Of a stretch of DNA of 64,000 nt, positions 26,620 to 36,321 are shown one piece after another. A model generated the notes under the pieces. It was not told the origin of the DNA. It made no database searches and saw nothing but the letters and a program-made list of their open reading frames with translations. The stretch covers positions 15,001-79,000 of the forward strand of contig WBZZ01002164.1 of assembly GCA_019918135.1 (NCBI GenBank), in the 5' to 3' direction. This DNA is from Paulinella micropora (Eukaryota; Cercozoa; Imbricatea; Euglyphida; Paulinellidae). Within the stretch, counting starts at the first letter, position 1. Every line of letters starts with the position of its first letter. A program made the translations under genes and the position numbers.

Positions 26620-27240
26620 GATTTTAAAATCAATATTAATATTGATCAAAAATCAATATTAATATTGAAGAAAATATTGATTTTTATATAGCAAATTTCG
26701 CTGCTGGGCCGGCAGTGTAACTTAAAAAATCTCACCGAGTGGCACCGGATACCTTGAATTCAGCTTTCAATAATAAAAAAACACACAAAAAATCAATATT
26801 TTTTTTGGAAAAAAACAATATCTTTTTCGATAGATATTGATTGTTCCTTTTTTCAATATTTCTCACTGGTGGCCAGGCATCCGTCAGCTCTAAATCCCAG
26901 CAATATTTTTATTAAAAAGTTTTGAAATATTATTTTTTTACAATGTTAATATTGCATCAATTTCAATATTTTCAATATAAATATTGATTTTTTACAATAT
27001 TGTATTAATATTGCTTTTTTCAATATTAATATTGCATCGATTTCAATATTAATATTGCTTTTTTGCAATAGTAATATTGCATCAATTTCAATATTTTCAA
27101 TATTAATATTGCTTTTTTGCAATCTTAATATTGCTTTTTTTCAATATTAATATTGCATACATTTTAATATTAATATTGCTTTTTTGCAATATTAATAATG
27201 CATACATTTCAATATTAATATTGCTTTTTGGCAATACTAG
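26620..27240. repeat. CAATATTAATATTG palindromic satellite
   Basis: Dozens of CAATATTAATATTG palindromes joined by short TTTTTT, CATCAA or CATACA spacers. Nothing coding. Could extrude as multiple cruciforms. 27241-27870 holds only short unlikely frames. Confidence 0.85.
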
Positions 27241-27873
27241 TAAGTACACTAGTAACATTAGTCTCCGGATACTTGAATAATCGTTTGCGCTGAGGCACTT
27301 TGATCAAAGGTTGAAGGAACAATAATGAATTTAATCAATGGTTAGAAACCAATGACTGAAACTCAATCTAATTTACCATAAATTTATAGTGAAATAAATA
27401 CCACAAATTTATATACTGATCTTGTGGTCAGAAATTCAAGTGATGATTCAGTATGGGCCAATCTATACTAACTGGCAACTAATTGTGAATAACGGTAGTA
27501 TGAACGTAACGAATAATAATTATGATACGAAATATGAAAATGGTAATGAATATGATCCGGTCAAATATAAATGTTATGTCGTGAAATTGACCATAAAAGG
27601 TAACAATATATTTAGTAAATATTATTGCTTACTCTCCCCCTCGGCATAACATATATGTATATGTATATTATCTTTAAGTTACTAACATGATTGGCCATAT
27701 GAAACTATATGTAAACTAGCGATTCATGATGATGAAGTATGATACATGTTAATGTTGCATTAACACTAAAAATGAAAAAAAAAATCGTAAGCGTCAAAGG
27801 ATGCAGGTCCTTGCAGCGGTGTAGCAAGTCTGTTGAATAAATTCATCCTAAGTGTCTGTAAAAGCTAGAGGCA

Positions 27874-28392
27874 TTAAACCTCAAACTGCGGTAAAGCGTC
27901 CTTGAGCAACACCGTAAACTGTGCGACTAGTTCCAAGAAACGTGGCGTCGGTAGTGACTTCGTCAGCATGTCCGCCAGATTGTCCTTCGTCGAAACGTGT
28001 CGTACGATCACTTCGCCAGCCCGTACTCGTTCTACCACGTAATGGTGTTTGAGTGCTAAGTGGCGTGTGCGATCAATGGCCATGCCGTTCGTTGCGTTCA
28101 GGACCGCCCCCCGGTTGTCATTATTGATAGTTGATGGCGTCGGCAACGGAATTCCAACGTCCTTGCACATATGCAATATCGCGATTGCTGTTCGGCATGT
28201 CGTTGAGTTGGCGATCGTTTCAGCATCCTGAGTCGATAGTGCGACTGTGGGTTGGCGCTTCGAACTCCATGCGATGGGCCCAGTCGTCATGTGCAGTTGG
28301 CCGGTTCTTGATCGTCGCGTGTACTCACATGCGCCCAAGTTGGCATCGGAATACGATATAAGCTCGAAGCTGCGGGTCCGAAATGGGAAGAA
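27874..28392 (-). pseudogene. copia-type RNase H fragment
   Basis: About 170 codons of the C-terminus of a Ty1/copia polyprotein. Catalytic pattern: Y-S-D-A-N (first D), D-A-E (E) and N-N-D-N-R-G-A (D), with P-I-A-W-S-S-K-R-Q-P-T-V-A-L-S-T in between and K-H-H...V-R-H-V-S-T-K-D-N-L-A-D downstream. No upstream RT remains, so it is a truncated copy. Confidence 0.85.
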
Positions 28393-29640
28393 AATCCCTC
28401 TAGGTGTTCGCAGAAATCTGAGGATGCGAGCTATTGCTATCCTCTGTCTTTACTGCGGTCTCTTTTCTCTCTTTTCTGTCTTCTTCTTCTTCCTCCTCAC
28501 TATCTCCACTAGGGGACATGGGTGCGTTGAGGGAAGTACTGGAATGAGTGAAAGAGGTTGCCAGTTTCGCTTGCAAATACAGAGGGTGTCGGTCATGGGG
28601 GGGGGGGGGGGGGGGGGGGGGGCAACTCCCCAATCGCTAATGGGTCATGGACCCCCAGAATAGCAATGAATCCATATTCCCAGTTATCCCAGTATGGGTC
28701 TTTGCTATTGAAGGTGGGGGGATCAGCTTTGAAGCTTTGAACCATTTTGTCGGTGTTCTAAACATAGTGTGGACTACGCTTTGAACCAAAGTGCGGAAGG
28801 TAGGAGGCAAACTTAACTACGAAGAAATTCCTACAATTACGTAGAAACTGGAGGATTATTCAAGTATTAGGGCCGGGTTGAAACGATGGGGGGGGGGGGG
28901 GTCCGAGGCTGTGCTAATCTGACTAGCCACAAGACACGTTTGTTGTGGGCGCCTTCTGCCGCTTCCCACGCCGCAATGACGTCGACTGTCTGCAACACGT
29001 CGATTCCGTGCACTTTCCTCTAGAAGGCCTGAGTACTGCCTCTCGTGTAGGCATTACCCCCCGGATAGCCGGTAAAAAGTACCTTTTCCTGGTAACAGGT
29101 GCACTAGCCTGTTTTTCTAGTATCGTTTGTCCGGATTGGACCTGATGTCATTTTATTCCTGGTCTGTTGCCGTTTTCCTTTTCGGCTTCACTGAGCTAAT
29201 ACAACGAGACATCATTCTCATCTTTTGAGGACTGTGTTTGGTTGTATTACCGACTTTTTTAAGAGCTATCTTTGGGGCCCGGACATTACACTCGTATCGG
29301 ACACTGCCGGCTAAGTGCAACTGAAAAGCTGCTGCAGCGCGCAGAGTTCACTACTCGGTTGAAGGCTCGATAACCTGTTAGACTACTGTTATTAGTAAAG
29401 CAATCTACGATAGCTATATACTATACTCGCAACATACAAAACAACTTTAATGAGAAGTAAGGGCGCCAACACCCGCGCGGCGCCACGTAACTTGACTGGC
29501 AGGATCATAAGTAATGGCTCTAACGACGTGACCGTTACTCCGATCAGTACGGCCGGTCCGTAACTATTAATTCAGAATTATTAGTTCCAACATAAATAAA
29601 AGAAAAAGTCAAAACGAAAGATATGTTTAGTTGTTATATT
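28393..29640. other. gene-free region with poly-G tracts
   Basis: Poly-G runs at about 28599-28622 and 28889-28902. No gene or known repeat recognised. Confidence 0.5.
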
Positions 29641-29785
29641 ATGATTATTACCGGTATCGACGTTGCTGATAACTGCATTGACTATCGTTTGCTTGGAAAA
29701 TATTTTTTTAGTTATTAATAGTAGTAGTTATGACTTAGCTTCATCATCAATTATTAATAATAGACTTGATTCTGTTTGCCACTAC
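29641..29785 (+). repeat. direct repeat flanking the piggyBac-like region, left copy
   Basis: About 135 bp starting ATTATTACCGGTATCGACG is repeated with small changes at 32644-32783. Next to each copy, on the inner side, lies GGATGCCGGCCGGCATCC (a palindrome) preceded by an inverted CTATGTG.ATGCG motif. Confidence 0.8.
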
Positions 29786-30032
29786 TGTCTATGTGTATGC
29801 GCATGGATGCCGGCCGGCATCCGTTTTAAGTCACTTTCAAAGTCAGAAAAAATAATAATATTCAAAAATTTTATTAAAATTAATATTAAATCTTTCATTT
29901 CATATACTAAAATCAATAAAAATTTATTACAATTATTAACATTACCGCTCGGTCAGTGTCCTTACCCCCCCCCCCCCCGAGACTTAGTGATTTTTTGTGT
30001 GATGCACCCCAGCATCACAGAGTTCAAGAGCG

Positions 30033-32376
30033 TCAACCGGTGCGATTACGTTTGTTTTTAGCGGGCTTTCCGTACTGCTTATGCCAGGCGTGGCATGTGC
30101 GTCCTGCAGAATTGCAGAGGGGAAGGTCAGGGCCGCACGTCGCGCAGAACCACTCGGTGTAGTTCACCTTTTTTTCTGGATAGGCATACAGACACACACG
30201 ACATCTGCGCCTCTTTGCCCTCTCTGTACTCTCCCTAAAAGCCTCACCTGCCTCCCGCTTCTTCCTAAGTTTGTCCCCCTGGACCGTGAGACCGTACCTG
30301 GACAAAAGCATGCATGAGGGGGGGTTAGGCTCAACACTACCTACGACCGCACCGGGGGGGGGGGGGGGGGGTACAAAATAGCATTAATTTCAGCCTCATT
30401 CACCTGCGTCAGGAGCTGTTTGGCAAGCAGGCTTTTGAAGTAGCCTGGCCTGCCATCTCCTTTCATTAAATTAAGGTTGGCTAAAACTGTTGTCGAAAAT
30501 TTCAGGTAATGCCTGTACGCATTTGTGACAATGAAATCGATCAAAATTAGGAAATCGACCTTCACCCAATTATGGGTGGCAATAGATAAATTAAGACAAT
30601 TTGACCCGTGACGAGCGGAATTGAACATATCTACCGCGTTGTAAGCTGAATAGTACAAGGCCACGGCCTGGCAACGCGGAACCTGAGGCATAGACTTAGA
30701 AAAACGCGCATTCCGAGGTGTACCCGCTAAAGTAGTAGAGCAAGTGGCAATAATTTGCTGCTGATTATGGTCGTTTTGGTTCACTGCGAGCAGCTTTACC
30801 CCATCCTTTTCGCATACAGCCGAGGCTAAATCCCCCTTTGCCCCCCCCCCCCCCTTGAGCTATGAAGTAACTTTACTGGAAACCCCGAGTGTGCAGTCTT
30901 CACCATGCCCACAAAATCCAGCCCCCTTCGCTTCAACTCCATGGCAGTTTTTACAGACGCAAACCAGGAATCTCCGATAACAATGCGTCCCGTACCCCAC
31001 CAAGGCTTAGTTAATCGTAAAGTAGTGCCGGTGGTAACCCCCAGGGCTGCCACAAACTCTTTTTGCCTATCCCTCGCCTGCCCCTCCACCATTTCCATGG
31101 CGATATCGATACAGATCCCAGACTCCACGTCAACCACCGTATGGTATTCCCTTCCAACAAGGATAGGCTTCCTTGGGACCACCATTTGCCCAGGCATCCC
31201 CTCCCCAGTATACTGCCCCATGCTTTCGTCCACAATAACCCCCCCCCCCCCCGGCACTATGGACAACTCCGCCTTCTTACCAACAGCCTCTGCAAAAGCA
31301 CGAATAGGGAGAAAAGGGTCTGCATCTGTAGGGGGGGGGGGGGGGCAAGCCTTAGACACTTCAAAATTGCATCGAACCGATTACAGGGCATTAACTTTCC
31401 AAAATCATCCCCCGGTAGCCCATCTGTGCCCATTTCACTAGCTTTCGACCAATGACACCGTCTGCGGCCCCTGTCGGCTAAGGAAATCTTCAAAAGAATG
31501 CCCAAAAAGCTCCAAAACTCTGGCTCTGTCAATGGGGTTCTCAGCCGGGGGTAACGCTCCTTCGCCAGCTCCTCCGAAGTGAGGGTTAGTATAGTTGGTA
31601 CCATCGACGTTGGAAAAAAATGCATAAAGTGTCTACACACATAAAAAAAACAAAAAAAAATTAAAAAAAAAATTGGCAAATGGCAAAAACAGGGGGCAAA
31701 GTGAACCGTGGCACCATGATTAACAAACAAGCAACAATAAAAACAAGTCTCGAAACTTAATTTTCTCTCTCAAATCTCTTTGCAAATACAAAATATAATT
31801 CAAAACAAAAAACATAGAAAGATAGAAAAAGTGTTGGGGAGTGTAAGGGTAACTGGAATAGTGCAGGGAGCAAGAGGAGAAGGAGAGAATGAGAGGCCCC
31901 CGAGAACAAGAGAGGGGCGACGTCGAAAAGCGAATCCATGCTCGACCTCGACTTGTGTCGAGGTCGATCGCTGCTCCAGTCCACAGTCTGTGGACCCAAC
32001 ACCCATTCGAATCCCTTTTGCATAAGCCTGGTTTTGCTTTCTCCTCCTCTACTTCCTGGGCTGTGTAAGGGCTGGGGTTGTATACGGGGGGGCCTTCATC
32101 GTCACCACCTTCCTCCTCCTCCTCGTTTTCCTCTTCCTGAACCTGCTCCTTCTTCTCATCTTTCTGTTCTAACTCCTCCTCCTCCTCCTCCTGTTCGTCC
32201 TCTGAAACCACTGCCTCCACCTCTTCTCCATCCCCATCTATGAACTTATAACTCGTTCCCTCATGCGAGGGACATGTGTTGCAACTCTTAATGGTTATGA
32301 AATAGTCCTTGTCATCCGTTGTAACAAGAGCTTTTTGGTGTTTTGTTTCTTGTACTTTCAGCCTCCCCAAAGCCAC
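30033..32376 (-). pseudogene. piggyBac-like transposase, interrupted by poly-G/C tracts
   Basis: Order on the minus strand: acidic N-terminal region (32376-about 31960), S-E-E-L...E-F-W-S-F-L-G-I-L and N-R-F-D-A-I-L-K-C-L-R (31730-31350), V-D-E-S-M-G (first Asp) and I-G-D-S-W-F-A-S-V (second Asp) (31359-30860), Y-N-A-V-D-M-F-N (third Asp; 30784-30370), and a C-terminal Cys/His finger (R-R-C-R-V-C...W-F-C-A-T-C...C-H-A-W-H; 30311-30060). All three DDD residues are visible. Four poly-G/C runs (about 31331-31346, 31240-31252, 30841-30854, 30354-30371) break the frame at loops. Confidence 0.75.
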
Positions 32377-32549
32377 AATGGGGTCCTGAGCACTTTGAAA
32401 AAATAAAAAAATAACTTCAAACTCGACTCAAAGGACTGAGCTGAAATTTTACCAGTCGATTTCTAGGGACTTTTCCTACATTTTACTAGAGTTTGTTTCA
32501 TAAAAACAGCTCCGGTTGTCTCGGGAGAATTTTTTAAAAATTAGTCACT

Positions 32550-32610
32550 AAAAAGTGGATGCCGGCCGGCACCAGCGGATGCCGGCCGGCATCCGCATGC
32601 ACATAGACAC
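32550..32610. repeat. GGATGCCGGCCGGCATCC palindromes, right side
   Basis: Two tandem copies of the palindrome also seen once at 29806-29823, followed by GCATGCACATAGACAC, the inverse of the left GTCTATGTGTATGCGC. Candidate terminal inverted repeats of the piggyBac-like element. I did not find matching TTAA duplications. Confidence 0.6.
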
Positions 32611-32643
32611 TACGCAATTTATGATCACTCTTTATTAATAAAT

Positions 32644-32783
32644 TATTATTACCGGTATCGACGTTGCTGATAACTGCACTATCGTTTGCTTGGAAAATAT
32701 TTTTTTAGTTATTGTATTAATAGGCATGACTTAGCTTCATCATCAATTATTAATAATAGACTTGATTCTGTTTGCCACTGCGC
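32644..32783 (+). repeat. direct repeat flanking the piggyBac-like region, right copy
   Basis: Second copy of the sequence at 29641-29785, starting ATTATTACCGGTATCGACG. Confidence 0.8.
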
Positions 32784-32859
32784 AATCACTCGTTAATGAA
32801 CATGCAAATCAAAGTTTCAAAGTGAGATGTTGATGATGAAGTTACGAGCGGTGTGCCCC

Positions 32860-33055
32860 GAGGACAAAAAAAAAAAAAAAAAAAAAAAAAAGAAAAAAAA
32901 ATAAGGGGGCGGGGGCCGGGGGGGGGGGGGGGGGTGGGGGGGGACTGCAGGAGAGCCTCGGAGAGCGCGCGCGAGAGAGAGAGAGAGTAAGAGAGAGAGA
33001 GAGAGAGAGGTAGAGAGGGGGGGGGGGGGGGCAGAGGGGGAGAGGGGGAGGAGGA

Positions 33056-33096
<41 letters not shown>

Positions 33097-33340
33097 AAGA
33101 AGAAGATGAAGAAGATGAAGAAGATGAAGAAGATGAAGAAGAAGAAGAAGAAGAAGAAGAAGAAGAAGAAGAAGAAGAAGAAGAAGAAGAAGAAAGATAA
33201 GAAGAAGAGAGTGAGAGAACGAGTGAGAGAGCGAGTGAGAGCGAGTGAGAGAGCGAGCAAGAGAGCAAGTGAGAGAGCGAGTGAGAGAGCGAGTGAGAGA
33301 GCGAGTGAGAGAGGGAGTGAGAGAGCGAGTGAGAGAGCGA

Positions 33341-33371
<31 letters not shown>

Positions 33372-33390
33372 TGAGAGAGAGAGAGAGAGA

Positions 33391-33432
<42 letters not shown>

Positions 33433-33760
33433 TTGAGAGAGAGAGAGAGAGAGGGAGAGAGAGAGAGAGAGAGGGAGAGAGAGAGAGAGAGAGACGGAGC
33501 GGCACTATGTGTGTGTGTGTGTTTGTTTCTTGGGGGGGGGGGAATTTATGTATGTATGTATGTGTGTATGTATGTGTGTATGAGTTATGTATGTATGTGT
33601 GTATGTATGTATGTATGTATGTATGTATGTATGTGTGTAGGTAGGTAGGTAGGTAGGTAGGTAGGTAGGTAGGTTTATCACAAATGTATACGAATTTATT
33701 TATGTAGGTAGGTAGGTAGGTAGGTAGGTAGGTAGGTAGGTAGCTAGGTGAGGTCACAAT
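32860..33760. repeat. long compound microsatellites
   Basis: In order: poly-A, poly-G, GA, GAA/GAAGAT, GAGC/GAGT, GT, GA again, poly-G, TATG/TGTA and GGTA repeats. Frames in it (poly-Ser, poly-Glu and so on) are artefacts. Confidence 0.95.
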
Positions 33761-35247
33761 TTTCCCAGCGACGCGCAAGCAGCCCATGTTCCTTGAATCA
33801 GAACCGACGCAAGAAACACAAGAAACAATAAGTACGTGGGCTCGTTCCAGGTATGTGATAAGTAGAAAACACGATTTAAACGTCATAAAGAAAATACAAT
33901 AAAAATACTGTTGAAGTAGTGAGTGGTACTGATGGATGGGCACGAAATGATAAAGTGACTAGCATAGGAGCAGGGCGTTATGTTGCAGGCCACGGGGATG
34001 CAAGTATGAGCAAGTGAAATAAAGCCCGGATCAACACGGAATTCCATACAGAGGTAGTAAAAGATACTTACTAACAAGATACACGTGAATTTCCGTGTTT
34101 CTGGAGGACCTAAGTCACTCGAAACTAGTGTTGTTGCTTAGCAACGATCCTAGATTCAAGTTTTTTTCGAGGAATGAAGGTCAGAAACACACATAAAAAG
34201 GCGGAGGTGGCTGAAAATGGCACAGAAGCCCTAACTAACATGTAAACAATCATTTTGGAACAAAATCACGACGAATGAACTATTTTTTCACAATGTCGGT
34301 AGGCTAGGTAGGTGGTGCGTGAGTAGGAAAATTATCTGTGCCTAACTAGTTCACCAGTGGTATGCAGGGGCATGGATTTGTGTGCTCCTACAGCTCTCAC
34401 AAGCAAGCTCGAGACATGTAATCATCATAAGTAAGAATAAGAGCACGGGGAGCCTCGCTTCAGAATCCTTCACGAGCACAGAGGCTGCAAGGGGGTATGT
34501 GGGAAGCAGTGCACCTAGCTGCCTTGAGTACCTCACACATGTACCACCATTCAACTAAACAGTCGAAACGTTTGTTGGGACCCTGGAGAAGGGGTCTGCC
34601 ATAGGACTAGGGCGGAGGCCACCCACACACTACACCAGACCTCGGTGAGTCTGACCATCTACGACCTACCAAAAACACCAAGAGGAAATTCCAAGCTCGA
34701 CTGGCGCGAAAGCACAAGTGGCTGCGTCGGACAAGACATACATTTATCAGCATTCACCTCCCCTAACTTTTGGTACATCCAGTACTACATCCCTCTTGGG
34801 AAAGCTCGAGATGTGTGACACAACCACCGACCGACTATCCATTCACCCCCGATTCACAAGACTTTTCTTCCCTATCTCCCTCTGACTCCAATAAAAAGAG
34901 CTGAACGCTCTGATTGCACTGCTGAGTGCCTCCAGACCTCAGCTTTCGATTCCACTAAAAACCTTTGCAAACCATGCTCTCTCCAACGAGAAAGCCTCCC
35001 CTGTTCCAATTACCCACCCAGGAAAAAGTGGCAAAACAGCTCAGCTTTTGGGAAAAGCTCAGCTTATGGGAACGTCTTGCTCCTAGGTATGGTCCCTAGC
35101 AAGGTACTAGAGAATATCTGGTACTGTGAACCGATCTTTCGTGACATAGAAGCCAAGCAGCTCTAAGCGACAACATGGAGGCTGCTTTGACAGCCTCGCG
35201 TGCAGGCCAACACCATGTCCTGACCGATTTTGTGGTCTCTAATCTTT

Positions 35248-35280
<33 letters not shown>

Positions 35281-35416
35281 CCCTTTAATTTGTATTGCCT
35301 TATGCCTTCCTTTTCTTTGTAAATTTTTTGCCTTTTCGCTTGAAGCTCCTTTCTTTTACTTCTTGTTTGTGAGTCTTTTATCTTCATGGTCAAATGCTGT
35401 GTTGAGCTTAGGCCAG
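33761..35416. other. no recognisable gene
   Basis: Mixed sequence with a poly-T run at about 35250-35280. The only frames are short and low quality. Right end may include 5' sequence of the LRR gene, but I cannot define an exon. Confidence 0.4.
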
Positions 35417-35507
35417 GTATGAAGGCAAGACGCTGAGTTTCTACAAGATCTTCAACAATAAACGTTTGGGAGATTCTGGTGCCTATGCAGTCGCCAAGGG
35501 ACTGCAG
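35417..35507 (+). CDS. upstream LRR-like exon
   Basis: Between CCAG and GTCAGA. The last 84 nt read G-K-T-L-S-F-Y-K...N-K-R-L-G-D-S-G-A-Y-A-V-A-K-G-L-Q, which aligns with the 28-residue ribonuclease-inhibitor-type LRR of the array downstream. The exon is a few bases longer and in a different phase, so it may be a first coding exon or a decayed one. No minus-strand partner. Confidence 0.45.
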
Positions 35508-35605
35508 GTCAGACTGACACAAAGAGGCATTACATCTGCAGTCAGGACTACAGCTAGTTTAAGACAGCGGAAGGGAAATTTTATGAAATGTTGGTGTTTG
35601 GTAAA

Positions 35606-35690
35606 GGTGAAAGTGGTGAATAAGTATGTGTGCATACGTACATGTGTGTTTGTTTATGTGTCTGTGCGTCTGTGTGTCTGCCTGTCTGTC

Positions 35691-35743
<53 letters not shown>

Positions 35744-35744
35744 T

Positions 35745-35796
<52 letters not shown>

Positions 35797-35810
35797 TCTC
35801 TTTCTCTTTC

Positions 35811-35841
<31 letters not shown>

Positions 35842-35940
35842 TAAGTTTCTCTTCTCTCCTCTTTCTCCATCCTTCTCGGCACAGGCCAGGTGAAAGTGGT
35901 GAATAAGTATGTGTGTGTGTTTGCTTATGTGTACATGTAT
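35606..35940. repeat. CT microsatellite between duplicated 25-bp flanks
   Basis: GGTGAAAGTGGTGAATAAGT occurs at 35607 and 35891, bracketing a long CTCTCT tract. Confidence 0.85.
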
Positions 35941-36131
35941 GTCTCTCTTTCTCTTAGTTTCTCTTCTTCCCTCTTTCTCTATCCTTCTCGATTCTCTAAT
36001 TCTCTTCTCACTGTCCCTCCCTCCTCTCAACATAACCAAACAACACAAACATGCATACGCATATACATATGTGCTCATAGGCACCACACACGTCATGCCA
36101 ACATACATCTAGCCCATGCATCACTTTAATG

Positions 36132-36215
36132 CGGCACAACAAGACAATATAGCTAAGTATGCAATCAAGAGGTTTGGGGCCTGCAGAAGCGGCTATTTTG
36201 GCTGAATTCTTGATG
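36132..36215 (+). pseudogene. decayed LRR exon
   Basis: 84 nt with N-K-T-I-stop-L-S-M...G-L-G-P-A-E-A-A-I-L-A-E-F-L-M, i.e. the LRR pattern with an in-frame TAG. A GT donor follows at 36216. Not part of a palindromic unit. Confidence 0.45.
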
Positions 36216-36321
36216 GTCTATAAAGCTCAGTAAGATAAGATTTTGAAAAATGCATGTGCCAACACACACATATTGTTCATGGTTCTTGCTCGAACGTCAC
36301 ACAAAAATGTTTTTTCACACA

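Noticed and set aside
30905..31455. plus-strand frames opposite the piggyBac-like transposase
   Set aside because: The minus strand carries the conserved DDD motifs.
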